From Centroberyx gerrardi (Eukaryota; Chordata; Actinopteri; Beryciformes; Berycidae), in assembly GCF_048128805.1 (NCBI RefSeq), contig NC_136010.1, forward strand, positions 24,072,980 through 24,136,979: 64,000 nucleotides of DNA, read 5' to 3'. Positions within the stretch are counted from its first letter, which is position 1. Every line of letters starts with the position of its first letter. Shown piece after piece: positions 27,148-39,716 of the stretch. The position numbers were made by a program, and so were the translations under genes. The notes beneath the pieces are model-generated. The model was not told the DNA's origin and did no database searches. It saw nothing but the letters and a program-made list of their open reading frames with translations.

Positions 27148-28204
27148 CCTCAAAGCCATTACAAACAGCATTGGAAGGGCAGAGAGCTGAGAGCAATATG
27201 TTTTGGTGCATCGCCAAGTGAGCACCATAAAAGCACCAATAAAAATAGCTACCACATTGCGTTGATTGACAGCCAGCGTGACAATCCAACACTGATATTA
27301 GAGTAAACTACTACTACTGGCTCATGTTCAATGTTATTATATTTTATTATTATACAGTATTAGGAGATAAACTCTCCCTTTGTAGTACGGATAATTATGC
27401 AGTTTTGTGCTACACTACATCTAACAGCAATCTCCTCAGTTATGTCATATCATATTTATAATTCATCATGTAATCACTTCTGGCAATAGTATCATTATCA
27501 ATAGGAATAGCTTATTTCATCTGAATCCACATGAGCACGGGCTTAAAGACGACAACAGTCCTATTACTGCAACCTCTGGCAACCTAAAGAGCTTCCCATC
27601 CTTTTTTTTTTTTTACACCCAGATTAATCCCATTCCTCCATAACAGCCGCAACAATAGCCGTAAACAAACCTTACATGGGCCCTTCAGTAGCCGAACCCC
27701 TAATTGAGACAAGTGGGGATCATTTCCTGGAAGAGCGGTCTGAGTGGCGCTGGACAGGTATGCCAGTAACCTCTGACCCTAAGCCAGGCCTGTGCTGACA
27801 TGAAAGTTGACCCCCGGGGAACTCGCCGGGCCCTTTGTGGCGCTTTCCCACATGGGCCCGGCCCTTTGATGTCCGCCGGGGGCTTTTCCCATGGCCCCCG
27901 CCGGCCGAGACCTTTCAGGACCTGAGGGGAGGAGGGGGGCAAGAGGCTACCTGAGGAGAGGTCAGGCCACACCGGGGGTTACCCACCGCACCGCTCTTCC
28001 TTCTTCCTTTTAGACACCTCTAAAAATAATGCAACCTCCCTCATACCCCAACCACCCTCCCCCACGCACACACACACACACACACGCAGAGAGAGGCACA
28101 AATACGCCGCCGACCTCCTTATTTGGGGGTAGTTGAAAAAGACTCGGCCCCTAATTTGGAAGCATGACAGATAATATGTCAGCATCTGTGTGTCAGTGTG
28201 TTTA

Positions 28205-28247
<43 letters not shown>

Positions 28248-31200
28248 CAGCATGGGGTGGTCGGGTTTGCGACTTCCAGGTCCTGTGTTCTTAGAGAGGG
28301 CGGCTGCTGACCCTCACTTTCTCCTTGCACATTTTAACACAGTGAGGCAAGAGTGTTGAAAACAGCCTGTGAGGTAACCAGTTAAAACAGGACTATGGGA
28401 ACTCCAGCAGGGGTTAAAGTACTTGCTTCAAAACAGGCTCATGGAGAAATGGTTCCTCTGCATGTTTACAAACCCTTTATTGCTATTGCTATTAATTCCC
28501 GTCTATCAGGTCTGAACTAAGAACGACCGATAACCCTGAAGGCCTCTTTGTCTGGCAGCCCAATCAACATAACTAACATGTGCAGTCTTTGTTTGTGTGA
28601 GAGGAGCTGGGCCGCTCCTCCTGCTGAGCTGCAGGCCAGCATTACGACCCTCCTCTAATTGCGGGGTAATCTTTGTCAATCACTGTCAAGGCACACACAA
28701 CGCCACGAGACACCTGGCTTCATTCCATTTTCTGCAGACCTCGCTGCCCATCAAGGCTCGAGGATGACAGGATGTCAACAAAAAGAACACAAATCACTTT
28801 TAGGGCTCTTTGAGTGCTTTATATTCATTCGGGCTTCTGAAGATGACGGCTTAATGGTTAAAATGATTAAAAAACTGCCTTTTCAGAGACATAAAAGTAT
28901 TATTATGATGAATTTTCTAGGTCAGGTTCTTAGTTAAAATGCTCCCATATATTGTTGCCTATGTGCAGATTCCTGATGCATGTGTGAAGCCTAATTATTA
29001 TTGCAAAAAGGTGGAGTTTTTGCTTTTTATATTTTGTTGATGTTTCAGTCAAAGACCTCTCTTAAGAGAGCCTAATTTATCTGCATTACTATCATTATAG
29101 TTGAAGGGTCATCCCAGTCTATTCAAGGCTTACACAGATTCATGCAATCACAATATAAAAACAGGTAATTATAGGTGGGAATATGCACTCTTTGCAGATT
29201 ACCTCTGCAGCGCTGGGGCTCTCAATTCTATTTATTGGCTGTTCTAGCGTTACCTTAATGAATGACAAGGCAGTGATAGTGATGTTATTGAATGAAGCAT
29301 CAAAACCATTATGGGTACATTACAGAGTATGTCCATTAACCCTTAACACAATCATCACTCTGTGTATCTTTGTAGGAAGGGCTTTTACCTTTACCAGCTA
29401 CAGCAGCCGTTTACGATAAATGCAAGCCTCATTTTCATAACAGATAGTTAAAGGCTAATGGTAAATGGGCTTTACATACATATAACTTAACATAATTAGG
29501 CTTGCTTGCATATCAGTTTGCTGTGTATCAGAAAATCTCTTCCTTATGGTACTGCTTGTACGTTGCACATGAAATTTTGTACAATATGAGTGACTGCAGT
29601 GGCTCATTCCACTGGGCTGTCCAGAAACACCCATCACCCTGTGCGAGCCCCCAACTCGCCCTCTCCACTTCCGTAATTGTTTTTCCTACTGCTCACAGAG
29701 TGGCAGCAGGTGGGATCTGGAGACAGCTGGGGAGGTGATTGGCTGCCCGTCATGATTGATGGACGAACAAGTGTTTTCAGTGCAGACAAGTGGCCGAGCC
29801 TTTTTACGATAGCCCAGAAAGACAGAGAGAGAGAGAGTGAGAGACAGAGAGAGAGAGGGAGAGAGAGAGAGATGGTTAATGTGCTGCATAGGAAATGTCA
29901 TAACACTGTGATCAAGGGTGGAGTTGGAGTATCAGGTCATGGGTGTGTTGAAGGGTCAGGCTTACGGGAAGATTCACTGTGCAACATCTAATGAAATACA
30001 ATGTTGCACAAAAAGGAATTTGACATTTTATATCTAGCTCAAATAGGCATGTACTGCCTGTAGTGGATATACAGTATGTGTGCAAATTAAAGTAACAATT
30101 TATTTAACCAGAAAAACATTCTGTTCATACATTCTGTTCTTGAAAAGTTTTACATGAAGAGAGATAGATAGAGATAGTTAGATTTTGGAGTTTTCTTCCT
30201 CCATCCAAACCCAGGTCTGATTCACTGCAGTGTTTACAAATACAACTGGAGAACCTTTTACAGCTTCAAAACACACAGCAAAGTCATCATTTATAATGTC
30301 AAAAAGTCAGGCAATGAATTTCAATGTGAAAAAAAATGTTGCCAATTCACTGAATCAATATATGCACAAAGCCAGTGGTGGGGTGACAGTGTTTTAACAC
30401 TCAGTACTGCATCACGGATCGGACCTTTAAGAGACATTGTGCCCAACATTCTGAATTGAGAAATGTCATTGTTGAAGTTGTGAAACTTTCCTGTGGGCAG
30501 GTTTGGTATTTATCCAGAAAGAGGAAGTAATTCATAGAACTATTACGAAAGCCAAATCTTTTCCCTTTGTGGGTTAGATGGCCTGTTTCAGTGTACAGTG
30601 CATGGTCAATATGTAAAAAAAAAAAAAAAACTAAAAAAAAAACAGTAGCCGTCCCTGGAGTCCCTGTGACAAAAATTCATTTGGGGGTGCATGAGGCAAT
30701 GCAAATCCATTTGGGGATCCTTGACATGAAAAATTTGGGAACCCCTGGTGTAGGAACCTGTTGGCGTCTCCTCAGGGTGGGGGACGGAGATTTCCAGAGA
30801 TTGGGCTGAGCAGCTGGTCCGGGATCTCTCCCCACAGCGAGCGTTCAAGAGCAGTGCAAAAAAAAAAAAAAAAATCAAAGATGGTGCAGCAGCGGCAGCG
30901 GCCCGTTTGACAGATGGGGCTGGATGGCTGTCATCTGAGCCGTGCTGATCATGCAGGCAGGGGTATGTGCAGCCTCTGAGAGGTGCGCTCACCGCCCCGG
31001 CATGACATGCACCTCCAGCCACTGTCGCACTCTGCTCCGGACCACGCGTCTCCACTTTCACACACCTCGCCATCGCCACTGATGAGCACATACCACCATG
31101 CACTGCACTCTGGTCCTTTCAGTGCACCACCAGCTCACCAATACTACCGATACTACTGCTAGCACTACTACTACTACTACTACTACTAGTAGTACTACTG

Positions 31201-31445
31201 TAACTACTAAAATCATTATTACTGATTTTGCTAGTCTGATACACCTTTAACCCCCCCCCCTTTTTTTTTCTTTTTTTTTTGTAGGCCAAAGCAGGAACAC
31301 AGGGAGTGCTTTGGTTCAGCTGTCAGATCCCCTTTTCTCACTGCGCTTAATATGCACTGCCTGATACCTGACACTCATACCAAATTAGCATTTTGCCCTG
31401 ACAAATTAAGAGAGAGCTACAGTGAAAGTGGCTAAAAAGAGATGG

Positions 31446-31506
<61 letters not shown>

Positions 31507-31523
31507 GGGGTTTAAGTTTTATT
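26935..31523. other. Intergenic, no gene recognised
   Basis: The stretch holds (CA)n at about 26941-26970, (CT)n at about 27104-27144, a GC-rich stretch (27800-27920), (TG)n at about 28207-28246, GA repeats (29822-29872), poly-A runs at 30617 and 30858, (CTA)n at about 31163-31200 and (TG)n at about 31449-31503. The 28650-29450 block is free of simple repeats and AT-rich, which would suit a conserved noncoding element, but I cannot test that. Confidence 0.5.
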
Positions 31524-31680
31524 TAAACTTAATTGCTGACAGGTTTAAAGGTGAGACAGACTTTGAGGCTACTTTGGTTTTGCATATAGTGTCTTCAAAT
31601 ATTTCAGAACTATGTCAGGAATTTGCCCAGAGCAACTCTGGAGCAGGCATGAACACTCCCATCCTCCTCTCTTCTTCATT
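31524..31680 (+). repeat. Dispersed repeat, copy 2 (partner of 19995)
   Basis: It is nearly identical to 19995-20177 over 'taattgctgacaggtttaaa' to 'gaacactcccatcctc', with a short deletion after 'gagacag'. It is bracketed by a (TG)n run on the left and a (CA)n run (31720-31755) on the right. The family is unidentified. Confidence 0.75.
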
Positions 31681-31689
31681 CCTCTCAGC

Positions 31690-31717
31690 CAGGGCAGCAC
31701 ACTGCACCCCCACTCCC

Positions 31718-31757
<40 letters not shown>

Positions 31758-32267
31758 TACACACCCACCTTTGCTCTCCTCCCAGTCAAAAGGGTAAACT
31801 GCAAGAAGTTTAAGAAATATTCCACTAACTCTTAACATTTTACAATAAGTAGTTAACATTTTAATCACTAAGTTTAGAGTGGACTTAAATGATTATAATT
31901 GTTCCCATCTTTGGCCATGCAACACAATCACATTTTAATACAGGCTTGCTATTCACATGCAGACAAAAAGCAGGGGAGAATTGAAATATTGGCCGTCTTT
32001 TTAATTATTAAATGTATTGCAGCTGCCAAAAGCTCATTGAAACCCATATTTCATCCTTTGCTTATTAATCCTACTTTCCTCCTGTTGGATTGAAGCATAG
32101 AGACATGAGGATTGCTGGTGGGGGCAAACTACTGTCACATTATGTACCACAAGACTGGGTTTTGCCATGTGGGGTATTTGTGTGAGTATATGAGCGTTAT
32201 GATAGTTTACAACTGACCATGAAATTGCAAAGTAAAACAAAACACAACTCTGCAGGCACTGTGGGGT

Positions 32268-32321
<54 letters not shown>

Positions 32322-33230
32322 CCATGCTATTCAGACAATAACATGCGCGGGAAAAAGAGGGCGGAGAGAGGAGCAGAGGGAGGAGGGGTGAGAGTAAATG
32401 GAAGTCTTTTTATCTCAGTTTCCCACATCCTGTGAACGACTGAAAACGCGGCCACCCAATTTGAAAGAATGAGTGGAATGCGCCCATTCTCCCCAGCGCG
32501 CTCTGGTGCGCAGCCAGTTGAGGGCCATTGTCAGGCAGCTCAAATAAAGCCCATAGTCCTGGACTCCACTCAGCCAATAAACCTCTGTGTTTAATGTGAA
32601 AATAATCAGGTAAATAGCGGGGGGCTATAGCTGGAATGCAATTGATGAACTGCCCACAGGTTGCGCTATAGGCTCTGTACGTGTCTCCTCGTGCAAAATG
32701 TCTACATTAAGCTATGCGTGTGCGTCACTGCAGCCAACAGCAACAGTCTGTCTCTGACTTCAAATGCAGACACAACACAAGCAGAGCAGTCTACCGCAAT
32801 ATGATCACTTTATATGAATTCACAGTTTGTGGGTGCAAGAAGAGAAGAGAAGAGAAGAGAAGAGAAGAGAAGAGAAGAATGTGAGATTGGAAGATCAAAT
32901 ATATAGCCAAATTGCATCTTTCTGTAAAGACTAGACTAGAATAGTATAGACTCGAATAGAATAGAATAGAATAGAATAGAATAGACTAGAATAGAATAAA
33001 ACAGAAAATAATAGAATAGAATAGAATAGGGAAACTCTAGTTTCATTAACCTGGAACTAAAATAAGCACATGATAACACATGATCACATTAGTGGTAGCC
33101 TATAAATAATAACAGTCGACTCATATTTTGTATTCCCTGAGTCAGTTTCCCGCGAAGAGAAGGGACGGGGGGGGGGACCTTGGCTTTGAATTTGCATTTC
33201 CCTCCACACTGCATTCATAATTGTTGTCTC
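31690..33230. other. Upstream flank of the PIM-family kinase with simple repeats
   Basis: The flank contains (CA)n at about 31721-31755, (GA)n at 32274-32319, an AGAAG pentamer array at about 32837-32878, and an AATAG pentamer array at about 32938-33030. Between them lies unique sequence. No exon was supported. Confidence 0.6.
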
Positions 33231-33234
33231 TGCC

Positions 33235-33430
33235 CCCCTTTTTTGGCGCGTTTTGATTCCCGCCACGTCTGTGTCTGGCCGGTTATGAGGTTGGCTGTAT
33301 TTTCATTCGGTGATTGACAGGCTTTCGGAAAGCGCAACTCGGCTGCTATTGGTGTAGAGAGCGGAAACGGGCGGGAAAACGAGCTACGTCGGAGCTTATA
33401 GTCCCGCCCTCTTACTATGGCTTTATAACC
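33235..33430 (+). promoter_or_regulatory. Probable promoter of the PIM-family kinase
   Basis: A CpG-containing segment directly upstream of the 5'UTR carries E2F-type motifs (TTTTTTGGCGCG at about 33239 and GGGCGGGAAAA at about 33369), an inverted CCAAT box (CTATTGGT near 33345), a GC box (CCCGCCC near 33403) and a weak TATA-like GCTTTATAA near 33420. The transcription start is inferred to lie around 33430-33460. The motifs are read directly; the promoter role is inferred from their position. Confidence 0.55.
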
Positions 33431-33646
33431 GTCCTCCCCCAGTCCTTGTTTCCAAGAGCCGGTGTCTTATCGAGGCAACCGTCTACAAACCGTTTTGTCT
33501 GTTTATATTTTGAATTTACCCATTTGTTTACAAAACACTGCGGAGCAATAGCTGTGGTTTTGCTTTACGTTTTAGATATCCGTACATTGGACCGGAGTTT
33601 TGGGGCTATTTTTTGTCCTGGATCAAACGCGGTTTTCCCTATCCGG

Positions 33647-33748
33647 ATGAGAGGATCCCTACCGCATTTTTGTTCCTGCAACGTGGATTTGTACGCGCAG
33701 TCCGGGAGCAGGGAGACCCGTCATATCGGAATAAAACTACAGAGCTAA
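33647..33748 (+). other. Upstream ORF in the kinase 5'UTR (33 codons)
   Basis: An ATG at 33647 opens a 33-codon frame ending in TAA at 33746-33748, 52 bases before the main ATG and in a different frame. If the leader is unspliced, as it appears, this uORF could reduce translation of the kinase. The peptide has no recognised domain. Confidence 0.4.
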
Positions 33749-33800
33749 ATCAAAACAAGAAGAAAAACGTCGTTCGCCTCTTCGTGGATTTCCCACAGGA

Positions 33801-36624
33801 ATGCTGCTGTCCAAGCTCAATTCTCTGGCCCACATCTCCACCGTAGATATGCCGGCGAAAATCCAGCTTCAAGTTCATCAAGGTTAGACGCCCTTTTTCC
33901 AATGTTGTCATGGAGGACGGGGCTGCAGCAATGGCTGGCTGTCTGCTCAGCTTGGCTCCGTCCACATGCTATCTGCTGTTTCAAGGGCGTCATTTCACTG
34001 AAGCTCCCTGCGTCTTATATCGTTTACCAGTAAAACTTCCAGACCTGCTTGTATGAATAGATAAAATGTCTTGGGGACAGGGAGTGGAGCAAATGATTAC
34101 TGACAGGACATTATTATTATTATTATTATTACGGTCAATGTGGCAAATTAGCAGGCATGGGTCACCAGGGTCCATTGGACTTGACTACACCTCTGATGTG
34201 TTTTCTTGTTTTTACCTACATGCCTTCCGAACAATTTCTGTCAGTTTTGCTTCATCTTTGCTCGCCATTATAATAACAAAAACTAGCAAATTTGAAATTT
34301 TGGACACACGCTAAGGTCTGGATAGTGCCCATGCTTTGCTATACCCGACAGACGCTTATGTTGTCCGAGGGAGATAGTTTCGTGCTGATTTTTACCGGCT
34401 GTGTTGACATTTTTTTTCCAGTGAAGGAGAGGGAGCCTTTCGAGAAGCTCTACCAGGTCGGCGGGGTGCTGGGCAGCGGGGGCTTCGGCACGGTCTACTC
34501 CGGTACGAGGATAGCCGACGGTGCTCCGGTTAGTATTAAATGGCTATAATATCAATATTTTCCGCCTAATTTGAATGTATGGTCAATGTTAAATTGGATT
34601 ATTGTCGTTTGACGTCGTCTCCTCCTTTCCTCTGCTCTGTAGGTTGCTGTCAAACACGTAGCCAAGGATAGGATCTCCGAGTGGGGAGAGCTGGTAAGAA
34701 ATGATTCATGCTCAAATATTATGGTGATACCACACGAGATTAAAAATACTTGAAAGTGTCATAAGGTCGCTATAAAGTCATATTGAGAATATGATAGTGT
34801 TTTTTTCCCATATGGGTCGAGCTTATTGCATTTAGAACGTTTATTTGAGCATGTGTCTATGTAGTAAACATTAGTATTTATCGATGTCTTTTCAGCCTAA
34901 CGGCTCTCGGGTCCCAATGGAGATCGTGCTGCTGAAGAAGGTCGGGACGGGTTTCCGCGGCGTCATCAAGATGCTGGACTGGTACGAGCGGCCGGACAGC
35001 TTCATCATCGTCATGGAGAGGCCCGAGAACGTCAAGGACCTCTTCGACTTCATCACCGAGAAAGGTGCCTTACCGGAGGAGCTGGCCAGGAGCTTTTTCC
35101 GCCAGGTGCTGGAGGCCGTGCGGCACTGCCACAACAGCGGCGTCGTGCACCGGGACATAAAAGACGAGAACATCCTCATCGACCTCCGGACCGGCGAGAT
35201 GAAGCTCATCGACTTCGGGTCCGGAGCCCTGCTCAAGGACACCGTTTACACAGACTTTGACGGTGAGTAATGCTCAAAACAGGCTGCATTGCATTTGGAT
35301 ACTTTTTTATGATGTTGCCTCACTTTCCTAATGTTACACCAGGGAGTTTTTAAGCTTTTAACACCATAGATCTCAATTACATCAAATTAATGAAATGCTT
35401 AAAATGAACCAATATCTGAAATTAAAACCATTCCTCATTTATTTGGGGCCTCCAAATGTGCCAGGACCCCTCATGGCTCCCAGACCTCACTTTGGGAACC
35501 AACTGACCATAGTAGAAATTCATAGGTTGTGTCATCTGTGATATTCCCCCCTAGTAGCCCATTTGGACAGGCTTAGTTGAATTGTGTTGGTTTTGGTGCC
35601 CCCTGTGGGAGAGGAGCGGCATTTTTACAACTCAAAGTTTGTAAACAAAGTCACATGTCCGCTCCCCCTCCCACACACACTGCCTCTCTCTCACACACAC
35701 ACTGCCTGTCACGCTTCCTGGCACCTGAGCCCGCATAATAGACCCAGAAACAGGCGCAGCAGATAAATCTGCTCTTTGTTAAACACTTAACCCCTCAGCG
35801 AGTGAAAATCCAAGCTTTCATGTTACATTTTGACGATAATGATTAATACATTATGTAAATGATCATAAGCAAGAGAGGAGCGTGACTGCATTGGTTCTTA
35901 GATTTTTATATATATTTATGTTTATTGGTGCATAATCATGTTTTTAAACCTGTCTTTCCCCTTTTCTTTCCTCCCACCCAACAGGCACAAGAGTGTATAG
36001 CCCGCCTGAGTGGATCAAGTACCATCGCTATCACGGGCGCTCTGCGACAGTGTGGTCTCTGGGTGTGTTGCTGTATGACATGGTGTGTGGGGACATCCCA
36101 TTTGAACACGATGAGGAGATTGTACGGGGACAGGTCCTCTTCCGGAGGAGAATATCTACAGGTGAGCTCACAGTGCAATACATCTTTAATAGGGGTTTTT
36201 TAGCCTGGAAATCAGCATTTGAGAAATGGAAATTAGAGTAGGATGAAAATTAGACTGGGTTGGTTGTAGGCAAATTCCCAAAATCAAAGTGGTACAACAG
36301 GCTATTTCATCCTAGGTGTTCAGCAACAGCTATTCAGTTAAGGTTGTACATTGACTATTCAGTTATTTGCTCCTGACTGACTGGCTCCCTCCTCCTCCTC
36401 TTCTTCCAGAATGCCAGCAGCTGATCAAGTGGTGTCTGGCCCTGCGGCCGGCGGACAGGCCCTCCTTCGAGGACATCATCAACCACTCGTGGATGCAGAG
36501 CAGCACCTCCTCCGTCGTCCCGTCCACAGTGCAGACAGAGAAGACGGCCACGGAGATCAGGCTGCACAGCATCAGCCACGAGCCCGCCGCCTTCACGCCC
36601 GCCGTGGTGGCCGTGGCCCAGTGA
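33801..36624 (+). CDS. pim1: PIM-family serine/threonine kinase, six exons, complete
   Basis: Exons: 33801-33882, 34422-34528, 34643-34693, 34896-35262, 35985-36161 and 36410-36624, all with GT-AG introns and compatible phases, giving 332 aa (human PIM1 is 313, PIM3 326). Residue numbering equals human PIM1: glycine loop LGSGGFG (44-50), catalytic K67, E89, the PIM-specific hinge ERP (121-123), HRD with D167, and DFG with D186. It begins [11 protein letters not shown], as PIM1 does. PIM kinases are constitutively active cytosolic and nuclear kinases that phosphorylate survival and translation regulators and are controlled mainly by transcription and mRNA decay. Some stretches ([29 protein letters not shown]) are PIM3-like, and fish pim2 may be similar, so the paralogue is less certain than the family. 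The ATG at 33801 is chosen because it gives the conserved N-terminus; an in-frame TAA lies at 33732. Confidence 0.95.
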
Positions 36625-37776
36625 TCGAGGCGCTCGGTCCGCTCCGGACAGGACTGCACTGACACGAGAGACTATTATGAAAGACTTTATTTATGTAACA
36701 GACTTGAAACAGAGAGGAGGGGCGGCGCCGCGTGTGCCACACACACACACGATCAAGGTGGAAGGACTACGCTCAGAGGAGGCCGGGGGTCATGACAAAA
36801 CCCCCATCCCCTCTTTTCAACCTGGCGGGCCAGACCCTCCCTCCCCGCAACACGCCCCGACTACTTGATTTTTTTGTTGCTTTTCTTCACTCGTCGGCCT
36901 GAGTCGGTGTCGGAACATCTCCACTGGACTCTGAGTGTTTATCAGTCTATAGGAGGGCATGCTCGCTACACCTAATGTGTGAGAGCCTGGACGCCTCTGA
37001 CGAGCGAGTACAACACAAGCTCAGCTGAACGGCAAGCGGACAGTCCAAGTTATGTAACCTCTAGCTACACTGTACTCCACTCTCTCCCCCTCTCTCTTGT
37101 CACTGCAGAGTGGGAGGAACAGGGGGGGATGGCAAAGAGGAGCGTTATTTAAAAAAAAGTGCCTTCTGTGTGATTGTTGGGGGAGACCCTGGAAATACTT
37201 GAATTTCTGAAAACAAACAAAAGGCTAGTCTTGATGCCTTTTCTTTGTTCCTTATTCTTTACAAGGCTTTATATTGTTTTGTTCTTTTTGCTTTTTTTTT
37301 TCCTCTCATGGGCCTAGATCAGTAAAGCCTATGCCATTACAACCACTACTACCACAGCAACTTCTACTACTCCAATGTCATTAGCAACCAGACAACCTCA
37401 TAGCTACGGCAGCAACCTGTGCAAACAAATCATAAAACACTGGACTTACCTCACTCTGTCACTACGCCACACACCTCTCTACTCTACTCTACTACTTCCT
37501 CCTCCTCCTCCTGTGTCGTACTGTATACACACACAAGGCTTAGGCAACCGCTCATTCACACCCACCTGAATGCACACCGCAATGCAACCGTACCATACAG
37601 AAATACAACATCCTCTGCTCTTCAGTTCGATTTTTTTTCCTTTTTATGTTTTTTAACAGTGCCTCACGCGTCATATTTTTTTTGGGTGGGGGGGGGGTCA
37701 AGAATTGTAAATAATAATAGTATTTATTATTGCTGTGAGTTTTTTTTCCTCTCACTCAAAGAGCTTTTGTTGTGGA

Positions 37777-37793
37777 ATTATTTATTTATTTAT
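37777..37793 (+). promoter_or_regulatory. AU-rich element, overlapping ATTTA motifs
   Basis: The sequence ATTATTTATTTATTTAT contains three overlapping ATTTA pentamers, the class II-type AU-rich element that recruits mRNA decay factors. It lies in the distal 3'UTR of the PIM-family kinase. Rapid turnover through AU-rich elements is established for PIM1 mRNA; its action here is inferred. Confidence 0.7.
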
Positions 37794-38210
37794 ATGAGGA
37801 TTTCGGCTATACGTATATTTCATTCCACAGTTATTGAAGGGCCCACAGATTATTTAAAAAAAAAACAAAGAAAATGAATTTTTGACCATATTTATGGCTT
37901 GAAATTTTAAAGAGCAGATGCGTGTGTGTATGTTTGTGTATGTAATGTAAATAATGTGTAAATAGTCCCGAAAGCACTTCCATCTTAATGTATCTAAACA
38001 TTGAACGTCTACTGATGGTAACTGGTTGTGTTACTCTGTTGTCTGCTGTCGGAGTGAGTGAATTCAGAATGTTGGAGTGAAGTTGTGTGTGTGTGTGTGT
38101 GTGTGAGCGAATGAGAAACTTCACCTCTAGTTGCATGATTGCGGCTTGGATTTTTTTTTCATTCAAATTAGAATTGTAAATTATGCTAGAAACTATTTTT
38201 ATACGATTTC

Positions 38211-38216
38211 AATAAA
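38211..38216 (+). terminator. Polyadenylation signal of the PIM-family kinase
   Basis: A canonical AATAAA is followed by a T-rich segment and 'tgtctcc' within 30 bases. It is the best candidate for the end of the kinase transcript. Confidence 0.75.
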
Positions 38217-38239
38217 TATTTTTTTAACCTTTACATCTG

Positions 38240-39678
38240 TCTCCTTTGCATTGCTTCAAATAGCACAATGGGATTCCTCATGCGTGTTGCACAAGTTTCA
38301 AAGTTGAGTGAAAGTTATGACTAGATAAGGTTTATCACTCTTTAATCAAGATCTTAAAGAAGCCTGCCTGGCAGATTCCAGACATAGGGACTGTATACAT
38401 TTAATCTCAAAGTTTCCTGTCATTTGTAAAAAGAAAAAAAGAAGAGTACATTTCAACACAATTGTAATTTACTGAGAATGACTCAGTTGCATAACCTTCT
38501 CTGCAAGTTTCCTGTTCGACACCTTCGAGGAAAGAGGTAGTAGATAGAAAAAACAGAGATAAAGAGATTAGAGATGAAGACAGCAAGATAAAGGGGCAGG
38601 GAGTGTCTACTAGAGGAAAGAATGGTAACACGCAGACATGGCCTTCAGTTACAAACTGTGAGCAATTAGGGCATCATTAATACTAAATTGGTCCAGAATT
38701 TACTATTCACACAGAAGAGGGACCGCTCTCTGTTATTTCTATAAGGAGATACAGGTTTTTGAAGATTTGTCATGGATTGAGTTTCACATTCACCTGCTGC
38801 AATACCTGATCATGTGTAAGAGTATGGGCACGTGCATAGAAGAGAGGACAGTGCTTATTCAAATAATATATAAATCACTAATAACTAATAAGAGCTACAA
38901 CTACTACATCAGTTACTTGGTATAAAGTAATTGGCTACAGTCAGTTCATTGCTGGGCTTAATCCCACTAACAAACTGATGATGCTGTCATGGGTTAATCC
39001 AGACATTAGTGTGGCGGGAGTGACCGGCAGGCAGCAGGCTATCATGGAGCCGGTCTCCTGGATAGATAAGGGGTGCAGTTTTAATCAGCTGTGATGATCC
39101 CATGGGACTCCTGGCCTCACATCGCCAGTCTTTCTTGAGGCAGCACTGGAGCAAAATGATATCAACGAGGGAAATGGTACTATCCCAAATTCTATAGTGT
39201 TTTTCAGGTGAATACAGTTGTCTTTACCAGCCATCATTTGGATGGATGGGGATTAAAATGAGGGCATGGAGATGTGATCTTTTCTTTGTCTGATCAGTCA
39301 TGGCGGCTATCACTGCTCATTCTAACTACCTAGTTCTTCTTCTATTTATTACAAACTGCTGTTGCTGCTGCCGGAAACATAAAACGCATCACTTCCTGTT
39401 TACTGGGGAAAAAGACACCAAGTAAGAACAGCAAAGGTAAAGCTTTCATGAACTGGATATAGCAAAACAGACATTTATTTATATGAAAATGTCCTGTATT
39501 ATTGATTTAAATTTGTACACATGGTCCTTAATGATTAGTGCTATAGGAGCAGGGGTGATCACAGGTAATGCAGAGCACACACAGTTCAGTGTTGGGTCAG
39601 TGCTACAATAACAGCTTTAAAAAGGCAGGGTTTAGGTCAGGATCATCCCAAGGATTCTGCTAATGCTCCCTCCACTGG

Positions 39679-39716
<38 letters not shown>

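Larger units (their letters stand above)
36625..38235 (+). other. pim1: Kinase 3'UTR, long and AU-rich
   Basis: About 1.6 kb follow the stop codon. The first part is GC-rich; the later part is T-rich. An AU-rich element with overlapping ATTTA pentamers lies at 37777-37793, and the segment ends with a canonical AATAAA at 38211-38216. The length and AU-richness fit the unstable PIM mRNAs known from mammals. The cleavage site (~38235) is inferred. Confidence 0.75.

Noticed and set aside
30606..31103. 165-residue minus-strand open frame
   Set aside because: It includes poly-F from poly-A runs and low-complexity stretches; no family was recognised.
34892..35242. 116-residue antisense frame over kinase exon 4
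   Set aside because: It is a shadow of a strongly conserved, GC-rich coding exon; the plus-strand frame has all kinase motifs.
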